Numbered from the stretch's first letter, positions 15,137 to 24,191 are shown. The stretch: DNA of 34,157 nt from Streptomyces lateritius (GCF_014649715.1 NZ_BMTO01000002.1:628575-662731); one strand, 5' to 3'. Program-made: numbers and translations. The notes: generated by a model from the letters alone, not told the origin.

Positions 15137-15964
15137 GTGGGATCACTGCGCAATCCGGTCGGGCCGCTTCCCTCCTCCATCTACTGGCGACGGAGGGCGG
15201 TCGCGCTGTGCCTGATCGCACTCGTCGCGCTGCTCGCCCTCTGGGCCGTCACCGCCGGTGACAACGGCGGGAAGAAGTCGAACGACGCCTCCAACGGCTC
15301 TTCTCCGGCTCCCTCGATCACTCCCGGACCCTCCGGTTCCGGACCCGCCATCAGCGAACAGCCGGGCGGGCGCGACGAGTCGGGCGCGTCGGCGGGGTCC
15401 GGCGAGTCCGGCGAGAACACGGGCGGCGACAGCGGTGCGGAGAGCGGCGGCGCGGACGGCGGTACGGACGCCGGTACGGCGAACGGCGGCAAGAACGGCG
15501 ACACGGACGGCACGGGCGGCGACGGCGCGGGCTCCGGACAGCAGGTGCCCGCCGACTCTCCGCTGCCGAACTGCCCGCCCGGAGCACTGCAGTTGACGCT
15601 CCGCAGCGCCAAGGTCTCCTACGAGCCGGGCGAGAAGCCCCGCTTCCACCTGGTCGCCAAGAACACCTCGGCCACCGACTGCAAGGCCGACTTCGGCCCG
15701 AAGAACGCGGTTCTGACGATCAGCGACAGCAAGAGTGACGAGGTCTGGGCCTCCCGGGACTGCCCGCGCCCGGACGCCGGCATCCTGCTCCGGGTCCCGG
15801 CGGGCTCGTCGATCACGCACACGGTGGAGTGGGACCGCAAGCGGAGCGCCCCGCAGTGCGCCTCCGCCCCGGCGGCCCCGGTGGGCCCCGGAACCTACCT
15901 GGTCGAAGCGGCGATGCCGGGCGGGAAGGTCCTCCCCGCCTCGTTCACGCTGGCCAAGGACTGA
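15137..15964 (+). CDS. Membrane-anchored extracytoplasmic protein with BsuPI-like domain
   Basis: The 275-residue protein has basic YWRRR followed by one hydrophobic helix (21-40), so an N-in signal anchor. A disordered Ser/Gly/Asp-rich linker (about 43-155) with GG-AD-GG-type repeats follows. The C-terminal 120 residues form a predicted beta-sandwich: LRSAKVSYEPGEKPRFHLVA, NTSATDCKADFGPKNAVLTI, DEVWASRDCPRP, then PAGSSITHTVEW and VGPGTYLVEA. This order resembles the BsuPI (intracellular proteinase inhibitor) fold family, but the function is not established. Four Cys in the outer domain (NCPP, DCKA, DCPR, QCAS) could form disulfides. The start is GTG 15137, with TAAGGT 7 nt upstream. It sits between a PAP2 phosphatase and disA. 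Confidence 0.8.
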   Translation: MGSLRNPVGPLPSSIYWRRRAVALCLIALVALLALWAVTAGDNGGKKSNDASNGSSPAPSITPGPSGSGPAISEQPGGRDESGASAGSGESGENTGGDSGAESGGADGGTDAGTANGGKNGDTDGTGGDGAGSGQQVPADSPLPNCPPGALQLTLRSAKVSYEPGEKPRFHLVAKNTSATDCKADFGPKNAVLTISDSKSDEVWASRDCPRPDAGILLRVPAGSSITHTVEWDRKRSAPQCASAPAAPVGPGTYLVEAAMPGGKVLPASFTLAKD

Positions 15965-15997
15965 CGGCAAGGCCTGACGGCCAGGACTGACGGTACG

Positions 15998-16036
15998 CGG
16001 AAGGGGCCGTACGGAACTCCCGTATGGCCCCTTCCG
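15998..16036. terminator. Bidirectional terminator between the BsuPI-like gene and disA
   Basis: A 17-bp stem, CGGAAGGGGCCGTACGG facing CCGTATGGCCCCTTCCG, has one G-T pair and a 5-nt loop. It lies between convergent genes and ends 7 bp before the disA stop. Confidence 0.85.
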
Positions 16037-16043
16037 TGCCCCC

Positions 16044-17168
16044 TTAGACGTACCGCTCCAGGATCGAGGACTCCGCGAGCCGCGAGAGGCCCTCGCGGAC
16101 GCTGCGTGCCCGGGCCTCACCGACGCCGTCGACGGTCTGGAGGTCGTCGACGCTCGCCGCGAGCAGCTTCTGCAGGCCGCCGAAGTGCTCCACGAGCCGT
16201 TCGATGATCGCCCCGGGCAGCCGCGGGACCTTGGCGAGGAGCCGGTAGCCGCGCGGGGAGACCGCGGAGTCGAGCGTCTCGGGGGAGCCGCTGTAGCCCA
16301 GGGCCCTTGCCACGATGGGCAGTTCGAGCAGCTCGGCGTGGCTGAGCGCGTCGAGCTCGGTGAGCGCCTCGGCGACCGTACGGGAACGCTTGGCCGTGGG
16401 CTCGGGGACGTAGTCGCGGATGACGAGCTCCCGCTCGGGCTCGACGCCCGCGATCAACTCGTCCAGCTGGAGGGAGAGGAGACGGCCGTCCGTGCCCAGT
16501 TCGACCACGTACTCGGCGATCTCGGTGGCGATCCGGCGGACCATCTCCAGGCGCTGGGCGACGGCCGTGACGTCCCGGACGGTCACCAGGTCCTCGATCT
16601 CCAGGGCGGAGAGCGTACCGGCGACCTCGTCGAGGCGGAGCTTGTACCGCTCCAGGGTCGCGAGCGCCTGGTTGGCGCGGGAGAGGATCGCGGCCGACTC
16701 CTCCAGAACGCGCCGCTCGCCGTCCACGTACAGCGCGATCAGGCGCATCGACTGGGAGACGGAGACGACCGGGAAGCCGCACTGCTTGGAGACCCGGTCC
16801 GCGGTGCGGTGGCGGGTGCCGGTCTCCTCGGTGGGGATGGAGGCGTCCGGGACGAGCTGGACGCCGGCCCGCAGGATCTTGGTGATGTCCTTGTCGAGGA
16901 TGAGCGCGCCGTCGAGCTTGCACAGCTCGCGCAGGCGCGTCGCGGTGAACTCCACGTCCAGCACGAAGCCACCGGTGCACATCGATTCGACCGTTTTGTC
17001 CATACCGAGGACGAGGAGGCCGCCGGTGTTGCCCCGGAGGATGCGCTCAAGACCGTCGCGCAGGGCGGTGCCGGGGGCGACGGCGCTGAGCGAGGCGCGC
17101 ATGAGCGCCTCGATGCCGGAGCCCGCGCCGGACTTTCCGGGAGCTGCTGCCCCGTCCTTGGCTGCCAC
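16044..17168 (-). CDS. disA: DisA, DNA integrity scanning diadenylate cyclase
   Basis: The 374-residue enzyme makes c-di-AMP from two ATP. The N-terminal DAC domain shows the DGA motif (D86-A88 in [11 protein letters not shown]) and RHR motif (R119-R121 in [10 protein letters not shown]). A helical linker follows ([20 protein letters not shown]), then a C-terminal HhH DNA-binding domain ([20 protein letters not shown]). In characterised homologues binding to branched DNA lowers cyclase activity, linking DNA integrity to c-di-AMP. The start is GTG 17168 with GGAGG 6 nt upstream. radA lies upstream on the same strand, a conserved pairing in which RadA has been reported to inhibit DisA. In Streptomyces c-di-AMP also controls wall-hydrolase riboswitches and ion uptake. 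Confidence 0.96.
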   Translation of the reverse strand: MAAKDGAAAPGKSGAGSGIEALMRASLSAVAPGTALRDGLERILRGNTGGLLVLGMDKTVESMCTGGFVLDVEFTATRLRELCKLDGALILDKDITKILRAGVQLVPDASIPTEETGTRHRTADRVSKQCGFPVVSVSQSMRLIALYVDGERRVLEESAAILSRANQALATLERYKLRLDEVAGTLSALEIEDLVTVRDVTAVAQRLEMVRRIATEIAEYVVELGTDGRLLSLQLDELIAGVEPERELVIRDYVPEPTAKRSRTVAEALTELDALSHAELLELPIVARALGYSGSPETLDSAVSPRGYRLLAKVPRLPGAIIERLVEHFGGLQKLLAASVDDLQTVDGVGEARARSVREGLSRLAESSILERYV

Positions 17169-17264
17169 TGCACTCCTCCGGCTCGTACGGATGGGCGAGA
17201 CCAGGGCAAAGTCTAGCGACACCGCTTGCGGGCACACGCTCCGCAAGGCGCGGGGTCTCCCGGG

Positions 17265-17298
17265 ACGACGTGCGGAGTCCCTCTGGAACGACGTGCGG
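17265..17298. repeat. 11-bp direct repeat in the radA-disA spacer
   Basis: ACGACGTGCGG occurs at 17265-17275 and 17288-17298 in the 171-bp gap between radA and disA. The role is unknown. No strong terminator was seen in the gap. Confidence 0.7.
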
Positions 17299-17339
17299 GG
17301 GACCCCCTGGCGACGTCCGCGGGGCGGCCCGCCCGGCTC

Positions 17340-18746
17340 TCACCGCTCGTCGTCGGCCTTGGCGGCGGGGGCCCTTCTGCTTCGTGGCAGCACCCTGAGC
17401 GCGTCCCCCATGTCCGCGACCTCCGTCACCTTCATGCCCGCCGGAACCCGTCCCGGGTCGGTCGGCACCAGGGCGTGGGTGAAGCCGAGCCGGTGGGCCT
17501 CCGCGAGGCGCCGCTGCACACCCGTGACCCGGCGGACCTCGCCCGCGAGGCCGACCTCGCCGATCGCCACCAGGTTCTTGGGCAGCGGGGTGTCGCTGGC
17601 GGCGGAGGCCAGGGCGAGCGCGATCGCCAGGTCGGCGGCCGGCTCGGAGAGCTTCACCCCGCCGACCGTCGCCGAGTAGATGTCCCGCTTGCCGAGCGCG
17701 GTGATCCGCCCGCGCTGCTCCAGGACGGCCAGCATCATCGAGACCCGGGAGGTCTCCAGGCCCGAGGTGGTCCGCCGCGGCGACGGGATCTGCGAGTCGA
17801 CCGTCAGCGCCTGCACCTCGGCCACCAGTGGCCTGCGGCCCTCCAGCGTCACCGTCAGGCAGGTCCCGGGAACGGCCACGTCACGCCGGGTCAGGAACAG
17901 CCCGGACGGGTCGGCCAGCCCCGTGATCCCCTCGTCGTGCAGCTCGAAACACCCGACCTCGTCCGTCGCCCCGTACCGGTTCTTCACGCCGCGGACCAGC
18001 CGCAGGCGCGCGTGCCGGTCGCCCTCGAAGGAGAGGACCACGTCGACCAGGTGCTCCAGGAGGCGCGGACCGGCGATGGCCCCGTCCTTGGTCACATGGC
18101 CGACGAGGAGCGTGGACATGCCGCGCTCCTTGGAGGCGCGGATCAGCGCTCCGGCGACCTCCCGGACCTGGGCCATGCCGCCCGGCGCGCCGTCGATCTC
18201 GGGCGATGCGACGGTCTGCACCGAGTCCATGATCAGGAGCGAGGGCTTCACGGCGTCGAGGTGGCCGAGGACGGCGGAGAGGTCCGTCTCGGCCGCCAGG
18301 TAGAGATGGTCGCTGAGCGCGTTGATCCGGTCGGCGCGCATCCGGACCTGGCTCGCGGACTCCTCGCCCGTGACGTACAGCGTGCGGTGCTCGTCGCTGG
18401 CGGCCTTCGCGGCGACGTCGAGCAGCAGCGTGGACTTGCCGACGCCGGGCTCGCCCGCGAGCAGCACGACCGCGCCCGGCACCAGCCCCCCGCCGAGGAC
18501 CCGGTCGAGCTCGTCGACGCCCGTGCTGCGGGCGGTGGCCTGGCGGCCGTCGACCTGGCCGATGGGGAGCGCGGCGGTGGAGACGCGTCCGGCGGCGGTC
18601 GTACGGACAGCGGGCGCGCCGTACTCCTCGACCGTCCCCCAGGCTTGGCACTCGGGGCAACGGCCGAGCCATTTGGCGGTCGTCCAGCCGCATTCGGTGC
18701 AGCGGTAGGACGGCCGGTCCTTGGCGGATTTCGTACGGGCAGCCAT
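17340..18746 (-). CDS. radA: RadA (Sms), DNA branch-migration ATPase
   Basis: The 468-residue recombination protein begins with a C4 zinc finger (C16-x2-C19...C30-x2-C33). A RecA-like core follows with Walker A GEPGVGKST (98-106), Walker B LLIMDSVQT, the RadA-specific KNRYG motif, and a C-terminal Lon-protease-like domain (SATVGGVKLSEPAADLAIAL, AIGEVGLAGEVR). It processes recombination intermediates with RecA. The true start is ATG 18746, where the zinc finger begins; the open frame upstream is spurious. A -10-like TACGGT lies 7 nt before the ATG and no Shine-Dalgarno is present, so a leaderless mRNA is likely. Confidence 0.96.
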   Translation of the reverse strand: MAARTKSAKDRPSYRCTECGWTTAKWLGRCPECQAWGTVEEYGAPAVRTTAAGRVSTAALPIGQVDGRQATARSTGVDELDRVLGGGLVPGAVVLLAGEPGVGKSTLLLDVAAKAASDEHRTLYVTGEESASQVRMRADRINALSDHLYLAAETDLSAVLGHLDAVKPSLLIMDSVQTVASPEIDGAPGGMAQVREVAGALIRASKERGMSTLLVGHVTKDGAIAGPRLLEHLVDVVLSFEGDRHARLRLVRGVKNRYGATDEVGCFELHDEGITGLADPSGLFLTRRDVAVPGTCLTVTLEGRRPLVAEVQALTVDSQIPSPRRTTSGLETSRVSMMLAVLEQRGRITALGKRDIYSATVGGVKLSEPAADLAIALALASAASDTPLPKNLVAIGEVGLAGEVRRVTGVQRRLAEAHRLGFTHALVPTDPGRVPAGMKVTEVADMGDALRVLPRSRRAPAAKADDER

Positions 18747-18753
18747 GCACCGA

Positions 18754-18759
18754 ACCGTA
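18754..18759 (-). promoter_or_regulatory. Candidate leaderless -10 of radA
   Basis: TACGGT on the minus strand ends 7 nt before the radA ATG, which is correct spacing for transcription starting at the ATG. Confidence 0.5.
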
Positions 18760-18908
18760 GCGGCCCCCACTGACAACCGGTCCGGCGCCCGTCGCTCCCC
18801 CTGTCCCTCGGCAGCGGAATGCCGGGTTCCTGTCCCCTTTCGGGCGATACCTTCACCCGTATGGATTAAAAGTGTGCAAGCGGTACGAAGAGACCCCGCC
18901 GTCTTGCC

Positions 18909-18914
18909 TACGGT
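18909..18914 (+). promoter_or_regulatory. Candidate leaderless -10 of the sigma/anti-sigma fusion gene
   Basis: TACGGT ends 6 nt before the GTG at 18921, and no ribosome site is visible. It is back to back with the radA promoter in a 174-bp gap. Confidence 0.45.
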
Positions 18915-18920
18915 CGCCCA

Positions 18921-20657
18921 GTGACGAGCAGCAGGCTGGAAACCCCCACGAACACCACCGGCGCACACCGGGCGCATCGGGCGCATCGCCGAAGCGACGA
19001 CGGACCCCGCACCCTCGGCCAGCACCCGCCCGCCCGCTACGAGGCGTATCTGGACGGCCTGTTCACCTACTGCCTCTCGGTGCTCTGCGACCACGACGTG
19101 GCGACCACCGTGCTCGGTGACGTCCTCGCCACCGCCGAACGCCACCAGAGCCGCTGTCCGGCCGACGGGAACGGCCGCACGGCATGGCTCTACGCGCTCG
19201 CCCGCTGGGCCTGTCTGCGCAGCCTCGCCGAGCAGCGACGCAAGCGGCAGGGCGCGCACACCGGCCGCCCCGCCGTCGTCGCGCCCGAGCCGCCCCGGGT
19301 CCCGGAGGAGGTCGCCGAGCGCCGCCGCGCCGAACTGGCGCTGCTGGCGTGGCCGGAGGCCGCGGGCACCACCCCCGAGCAGCGCGAGGCCCTGGAGCTC
19401 GCCGTCCGCCACGGCCTCGGCCACCGCGAAGTGGCCGCCGTGCTCTCCCTGGACGCCCTCGCCGCGCGCGAGCTGCTCGCCTCGGCCGCCTGCGAGGTGG
19501 AACGGACCCGTGCCGCCCTCGCGGTCGTCGAGACCGGCAACTGCCCCACCGTCGCCCGGCTCACCGGTGACCACCAGGTCCTGCTCTCCGCGACCCTGCG
19601 CGCCGAACTGGTCCGCCACGTCGACGACTGCCCCCGCTGCCGCAGGGCCGCCGAGCGCGCGGGCGCGGGCGGGCCGTGGCCCGGCGCGGCGACGGTCACC
19701 CCCGGCCGGCTCCCCCTCGTGGCGGCGCCCCGCGCGGCCGCGTACGCCGCGATGCTGCACGCCCCCCGCACGCGGGGCGGCGCCCCGCGCTTCGGCCCGG
19801 CCGGATTCCCCATGGACCCCAAGGACCACGCGGCCCGCCGCGACCGGATCCGGGCTCGGGCGGTGACGACCACCGTCGTTGCCGCCGTGGTCGCCGCCCC
19901 GGTGATCGCCCTGTGGGCCTCGTACCGCGGCGGACCGATGACCGGCGAGGGCCGCGAGGGCGCCCCCGTCACCGCGCGCGAGGCGGACGACCAGGTGAGC
20001 CTCGACGGCACCCCGTACGACCGCTACGACATCGCGGGCAACGCCCGCACCACCCCCGACCCGCGCTTCACCCAGGGCAGCCGGTCCCCGGACGTCTCCG
20101 TCGAGGTGATCAGCCCGGGCGGACCGGTCGGGCCGTCGCTGCCCGGGCAGCCGGGCGCCGGGCGGATCACGGTCACCGCGCAGGGCGACGGCGACACGAC
20201 GTTCCTCACGCTCACCGCCTCCGGCGGCTCCCCCGTCGACTGGTCGCTGTGGACGGACGCGCCCTGGCTGTACGTGGACCAGGCCTCCGGCACCCTGCGG
20301 CCGGGCGAGTCCGTGACGGTCCGGATCTCCGTGGACCACGCGCACGAGCCGGCGGGCGCCTGGTCGGCGCGGATCGGGGTGAACCCCTCGGGCGCGGTGG
20401 TACGGATCGGCGGGTACGGAACGGCCACCCCGCCGCCCACGACGGAGGAGCCGCCGACGACCGATCCCACGACCCCGCCGTCCACGGATCCGACCACGCC
20501 GCCGCCGACGACCGAGGAGCCGCCGCCGACGACGGATCCCACGACCCCGCCGTCCACGGACCCGACGACCCCGCCCCCGACGACGGAGGAGCCGCCGCCG
20601 ACGACGACCGACCCGGGAACCCCGAGCGACCCGGAGTCCCCGCCTGCCTCGCCGTGA
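18921..20657 (+). CDS. Membrane protein fusing ECF-sigma-like region, zinc anti-sigma motif, TM helix and BACON-like outer domain
   Basis: The 578-residue protein has an unusual order. Residues 40-105 resemble sigma region 2 (YLDGLFTYCLSVLCDHDVAT, AWLYALARWACLRSLAEQRR). Residues 145-200 resemble sigma region 4 (TTPEQREALELAVRHGLGHR, EVAAVLSLDALAARELL). Residues 205-245 carry H233-x3-C237-x2-C240, the zinc anti-sigma signature. One TM helix spans about 314-334. Outside is a beta-rich domain (about 385-470; ITVTAQGDGDTTFLTLTASG, PWLYVDQASGTLRPGESVTV) resembling BACON/Ig-like domains, then a Pro/Thr/Glu tail with a near-exact 23-residue repeat. I infer a signalling or degenerate sigma/anti-sigma fusion; DNA binding is unproven. 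GTG 18921 appears leaderless. The gene is convergent with the next gene (28-bp gap). Confidence 0.75.
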   Translation: MTSSRLETPTNTTGAHRAHRAHRRSDDGPRTLGQHPPARYEAYLDGLFTYCLSVLCDHDVATTVLGDVLATAERHQSRCPADGNGRTAWLYALARWACLRSLAEQRRKRQGAHTGRPAVVAPEPPRVPEEVAERRRAELALLAWPEAAGTTPEQREALELAVRHGLGHREVAAVLSLDALAARELLASAACEVERTRAALAVVETGNCPTVARLTGDHQVLLSATLRAELVRHVDDCPRCRRAAERAGAGGPWPGAATVTPGRLPLVAAPRAAAYAAMLHAPRTRGGAPRFGPAGFPMDPKDHAARRDRIRARAVTTTVVAAVVAAPVIALWASYRGGPMTGEGREGAPVTAREADDQVSLDGTPYDRYDIAGNARTTPDPRFTQGSRSPDVSVEVISPGGPVGPSLPGQPGAGRITVTAQGDGDTTFLTLTASGGSPVDWSLWTDAPWLYVDQASGTLRPGESVTVRISVDHAHEPAGAWSARIGVNPSGAVVRIGGYGTATPPPTTEEPPTTDPTTPPSTDPTTPPPTTEEPPPTTDPTTPPSTDPTTPPPTTEEPPPTTTDPGTPSDPESPPASP

Positions 20658-20685
20658 GTCGTGCGAGCCGGTGCTTGCCCCGGTG

Positions 20686-21540
20686 CTAGCGGACCGGGTC
20701 GGCGGGGTGCGGGGCCACCAGCGGCAGCTGGGAGGCCAGCCGGGCCTCGCACAGCTTCACCAGCACGTCGTACGCCGCCTTGCCCATCAGCTCCGTGAGC
20801 TCGGGCCGGTACGTCACGTACACCGGCTCACCGGCCCCGTGCGCCGAGGTCGCCGACGTGCACCACCAGTGCAGGTCGTGCCCGCCCGGGCCCCAGCCGC
20901 GCCGGTCGTACTCGCCGATCGACACCTGGAGGATCTTGGTGTCGTCGGGCCGCTCGATCCAGTCGTACGTCCGGCGCACCGGCAGCTGCCAGCAGACGTC
21001 CGGCTTGGTCTCCAGCGGCTCCTTGCCCTCCCTGAGGGCCAGGATGTGCAGCGAGCAGCCGGCGCCGCCCGCGAAGCCCGGCCGGTTCTGGAAGATGCAC
21101 GAGCCCTCCCAGCGGCGGGTCTGCCGGTCGCCGTCCTCGTCGGTCTGCGTCCAGCCCGTCTCCGTACCGACGTCGTGGAACTGCCACAGCTCCGGCGTGA
21201 GGCGCGCCACGTGCGAGGCGACCCGCTTCTCGTCGTCCTCGTCGGAGAAGTGGGCGCCGAGCGTGCAGCAGCCGTCGTCGGCGCGGCCCGCCTGGATGCC
21301 CTGGCAGCCGCTGCCGAAGACGCAGGACCAGCGGGAGGTGAGCCAGGTCAGGTCGCAGCGGAAGACCTGCTCGTCGTCGGCCGGGTCGGGGAACTCGACC
21401 CAGGCACGCGGAAAGTCCAGCCCCTTCTCGTCCGGTACGGCCTGTTCGACCTGGCCGAGGGCCCTGCCCAGCTTCTTCGGCGGCTTGAGAGCCTTGGCGG
21501 CACTGTCTTTGCCCGGCTTCGCCTTTTTCGTCTTTGGCAC
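20686..21540 (-). CDS. Cys-rich conserved protein (Rv0495c-like), function unknown
   Basis: The 284-residue soluble protein has a Lys/Ala-rich start ([20 protein letters not shown]). A cysteine-rich core follows: [41 protein letters not shown] and KPDVCWQLP. The spacing suggests a metal or iron-sulfur site such as the YkgJ-type cysteine clusters, but that is inference. It is divergent from ppx with only 40 bp between starts, an arrangement I recall for Rv0495c-Rv0496 in Mycobacterium tuberculosis. The start is GTG 21540. A GGAGG lies only 1 nt away, too close to act, while TACGCT 6 nt upstream suggests a leaderless transcript. Confidence 0.82.
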   Translation of the reverse strand: MPKTKKAKPGKDSAAKALKPPKKLGRALGQVEQAVPDEKGLDFPRAWVEFPDPADDEQVFRCDLTWLTSRWSCVFGSGCQGIQAGRADDGCCTLGAHFSDEDDEKRVASHVARLTPELWQFHDVGTETGWTQTDEDGDRQTRRWEGSCIFQNRPGFAGGAGCSLHILALREGKEPLETKPDVCWQLPVRRTYDWIERPDDTKILQVSIGEYDRRGWGPGGHDLHWWCTSATSAHGAGEPVYVTYRPELTELMGKAAYDVLVKLCEARLASQLPLVAPHPADPVR

Positions 21541-21546
21541 ACCTCC

Positions 21547-21573
21547 AGCGTATGCGCGGGGGAGCAGTAGCGT
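21547..21573. promoter_or_regulatory. Back-to-back leaderless -10 elements in the 40-bp ppx divergent promoter
   Basis: The minus strand has TACGCT (21552-21547), 6 nt from the GTG at 21540. The plus strand has TAGCGT (21568-21573), 7 nt from the ppx ATG at 21581. The two elements are 15 bp apart, so the polymerases would overlap and probably compete. Confidence 0.55.
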
Positions 21574-21580
21574 TCCGCCC

Positions 21581-22513
21581 ATGAGACTCGGAGTCCTCGA
21601 CGTCGGTTCGAACACGGTGCACCTGCTGGTGGTGGACGCCCACCCCGGCGCCCGCCCGCTGCCCGCCCACTCCCACAAGGCGGAGCTGCGCCTCGCGCAG
21701 CTCCTCGACGAGCGGGGCGCCATCGCCCCCGCCGGGGTCGAGCGGCTCATCGCGACGGTCGACGGCGCCCTCCAGGCCGCCGAGGACAAGGGCTGCGAGG
21801 AAGTGCTGCCGTTCGCGACCTCGGCGGTGCGCGAGGCCACGAACGCCGACGCCGTCCTGGCCCGGGTCAAGGACGAGACCGGCGTCGACCTCCAGGTCCT
21901 CACCGGCGAGGAGGAGGCCCGGCTCACGTTCCTCGCCGCCCGCCGCTGGTTCGGCTGGTCCGCCGGCAAGCTCTTGCTCCTCGACATCGGCGGCGGCTCC
22001 CTGGAGATCGCGTTCGGCATCGACGAGGAGCCGGACGCGGCGGTCTCGCTGCCGCTCGGCGCCGGCCGGCTGACCTCCGGCTGGCTGCCCCGAGACCCGG
22101 CCGACGCGGCGGACGTACGGGCGCTGCGTCGCCATGTACGCGCCCAGATCGCCCGGACGGTCGGCGAGTTCGCCCGCTTCGGAAAGCCCGACCACGTCGT
22201 GGCCACGTCCAAGACCTTCAAGCAGCTCGCCCGGATCGCCGGGGCCCCCGGCTCCGGGGAGGGCCTCTACGTCCAGCGCGACCTCACCCGCAAGTCCCTG
22301 GAGGAGTGGGTCCCCAAGCTCGCCGTGATGACGGCCGACCAGCGCGCCGGCCTCCCGGGTGTCTCGGAGGGCCGGGCCCCGCAGCTCCTCGCGGGCGCGC
22401 TGGTGGCCGAGGGCGCGATGGACCTCTTCGGCATCGACGATCTCGAGATCTGCCCCTGGGCGCTGCGCGAGGGTGTGATCCTGCGCCGCCTGGACCACCT
22501 CCCGGAGGAGTAG
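21581..22513 (+). CDS. Ppx/GppA family phosphatase (exopolyphosphatase-like)
   Basis: The 310-residue protein belongs to the ASKHA superfamily. The phosphate-binding loops are visible: [17 protein letters not shown] (residues 3-19), [11 protein letters not shown], the catalytic-Glu loop [11 protein letters not shown], and [16 protein letters not shown]. The single-module length of about 310 matches actinobacterial Ppx1 and lacks the long C-terminal extension of E. coli Ppx. It probably hydrolyses polyphosphate ends or pppGpp; which one cannot be read from sequence. ATG 21581 is the first residue of the conserved strand. A -10-like TAGCGT 7 nt upstream points to leaderless expression. Confidence 0.92.
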   Translation: MRLGVLDVGSNTVHLLVVDAHPGARPLPAHSHKAELRLAQLLDERGAIAPAGVERLIATVDGALQAAEDKGCEEVLPFATSAVREATNADAVLARVKDETGVDLQVLTGEEEARLTFLAARRWFGWSAGKLLLLDIGGGSLEIAFGIDEEPDAAVSLPLGAGRLTSGWLPRDPADAADVRALRRHVRAQIARTVGEFARFGKPDHVVATSKTFKQLARIAGAPGSGEGLYVQRDLTRKSLEEWVPKLAVMTADQRAGLPGVSEGRAPQLLAGALVAEGAMDLFGIDDLEICPWALREGVILRRLDHLPEE

Positions 22514-22534
22514 TCCGCCCGGACGGTCTTTCCG

Positions 22535-22551
22535 CCTCCCTCACCGGGAGG
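22535..22551 (+). terminator. Possible weak terminator after ppx
   Basis: A CCTCCC-tcacc-GGGAGG hairpin begins 21 bp after the ppx stop, followed by GGGG rather than a U-run. Confidence 0.35.
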
Positions 22552-22701
22552 GGGCGCCGTTCCGCGCCCGGACCGGCGCCCCGGAAAGCCGCTGACGGAG
22601 GCCGGGGAGGCCCGGAACGGGTAAGCGGAAGGCCCGGCACGGCGCACCACCGGGTACCCCGAGTGACCGGAACCACCTCCCCGGGCCACCGGCCCGCCCC
22701 G

Positions 22702-22707
22702 TACCCT
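22702..22707 (+). promoter_or_regulatory. Candidate leaderless -10 of the isomerase-like gene
   Basis: TACCCT ends 7 nt before the GTG at 22715, with no Shine-Dalgarno. Confidence 0.45.
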
Positions 22708-22714
22708 GTCCTTC

Positions 22715-23548
22715 GTGGCAGAACCAGTGGTGCGCATCCCGGATGCGAAGGTCGCCCTGTCGACGGCCTCGGTCTATCCGGAGTCGACGGCGACGGCCTT
22801 CGAGATCGCCGCGCGCCTCGGCTACGACGGCGTCGAGATCATGGTGTGGACCGATCCGGTCAGCCAGGACATCGAGGCCCTGCGCCGGCTCTCGGACTAC
22901 CACCAGGTCCCCATCCTCGCCGTCCACGCGCCCTGCCTCCTCATCACCCAGCGCGTCTGGTCCACCGACCCCTGGGTCAAGCTCCAGCGCGCCCAGGCGG
23001 CGGCCGAGAAGCTCGGCGCCTCCACCGTCGTCGTCCACCCGCCGTTCCGCTGGCAGCGCCAGTACGCCCGCGACTTCGTCACCGGCATCTGGCGGATGGC
23101 CGACGAGACGGACGTCCGCTTCGCCGTCGAGAACATGTACCCCTGGCGGTACAAGGACCGCGAGATGCTCGCGTACGCCCCCGAGTGGGACGTCACCAAG
23201 GACGACTACCGCCACTTCACGGTCGACCTCTCGCACACCGCGACCGCCCGCACCGACGCCCTCGCCATGATCGACCGCATGGGCGACCGGCTCGGCCACG
23301 TCCACCTCGCCGACGGCCGGGGCTCGGCGAAGGACGAACACCTGGTGCCGGGACGCGGCAACCAGCCCTGCGCCGAGCTCCTGGAGCGGCTGGCGCTCAC
23401 CGGTTTCGACGGCCACGTCGTCATCGAGGTCAACACCAGGCGCGCGATGTCGGCGGCCGAACGCGAGGCCGACCTGGCCGAGGCCCTGGCCTTCACCCGG
23501 CTGCACCTGGCGTCGTCCTCGCGGCCCACGCGGGTGCGCCGGTCATGA
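22715..23548 (+). CDS. Sugar phosphate isomerase/epimerase family TIM barrel (Rv0498-like)
   Basis: The 277-residue protein has the AP-endonuclease-2/xylose-isomerase-like TIM-barrel pattern. Strands end in metal-site residues: [59 protein letters not shown] and [10 protein letters not shown]. His, Asp and Glu residues at these strand ends are the usual divalent-metal ligands. The substrate is unknown. Homologues sit near ppx and proC in mycobacteria, as here. The GTG start at 22715 is preceded by TACCCT. Its stop overlaps the following TetR start as ATGA, so the two are coupled. Confidence 0.88.
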   Translation: MAEPVVRIPDAKVALSTASVYPESTATAFEIAARLGYDGVEIMVWTDPVSQDIEALRRLSDYHQVPILAVHAPCLLITQRVWSTDPWVKLQRAQAAAEKLGASTVVVHPPFRWQRQYARDFVTGIWRMADETDVRFAVENMYPWRYKDREMLAYAPEWDVTKDDYRHFTVDLSHTATARTDALAMIDRMGDRLGHVHLADGRGSAKDEHLVPGRGNQPCAELLERLALTGFDGHVVIEVNTRRAMSAAEREADLAEALAFTRLHLASSSRPTRVRRS

Positions 23549-24156
23549 CCGACCCGGCCCCGCGCCGCCGCGGCCGCCCTTCCCGTACCGCCGAGGGCGG
23601 CGGACCGGGCACGCGCGAGCGGATCCTGGAGGCGGCCCGCGCCCAGTTCGCCGAGCGCGGCTACGACAAGACCTCGGTCCGTGGCATCGCCAAGGCGGCC
23701 GGTGTCGACGCGGCGCTCGTGCACCACTATTTCGGTACGAAGGACGAGGTCTTCGCCGCAGCGATCGAGGTCTCCTTCGAGCCCGCGCTCGTCGTCCCGG
23801 CGATCGTCGGCGGCCCGGCCGAGGACGTGGGCGAACGCCTGGCCCGCTACGTGATCGACATCTGGGAGAACCCCGCGACCCGGGCCCCCCTCCTCGCGAT
23901 CATCCGCTCCGCTCTCACCCACGAGGCGGCCGCGAAGGTGCTGCGCGGCTTCGTGCTGCGGCGGCTCCTGGAGCGGGTGGCGGCGGACCTCGACGTGCCG
24001 GACCCACAGCTCCGCGCCGAGCTGGCGGCCTCGCACATGGTCGGGATCGCGATCCTGCGGTACGTCGTCCAGGTGGAGCCGCTGGCCTCGGCGGACCCGG
24101 AGGAGATCGTGGCGCTGGTCGCCCCGACCCTCCAGCGCTACCTGGCCCAGGCATGA
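23545..24156 (+). CDS. TetR family transcriptional regulator
   Basis: The 203-residue regulator has a Pro/Arg-rich N-terminus ([20 protein letters not shown]) and a TetR helix-turn-helix: [40 protein letters not shown]. The C-terminal domain ([57 protein letters not shown]) resembles the TetR_C_7-type actinobacterial subgroup. It is translationally coupled to the upstream TIM-barrel gene. Targets are unknown. A 29-bp dyad just downstream, before ilvD, is a candidate site. Confidence 0.93.
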   Translation: MTDPAPRRRGRPSRTAEGGGPGTRERILEAARAQFAERGYDKTSVRGIAKAAGVDAALVHHYFGTKDEVFAAAIEVSFEPALVVPAIVGGPAEDVGERLARYVIDIWENPATRAPLLAIIRSALTHEAAAKVLRGFVLRRLLERVAADLDVPDPQLRAELAASHMVGIAILRYVVQVEPLASADPEEIVALVAPTLQRYLAQA

Positions 24157-24191
24157 CGCGACCGCGCGGCGGGGTCGTGACCGAAAGCTGA

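Noticed and set aside
18747..20345. Long in-frame extension upstream of radA giving a 1001-residue protein
   Set aside because: The extension is low-complexity Arg/Gly-rich and antisense to a real gene; RadA's zinc finger begins right after ATG 18746.
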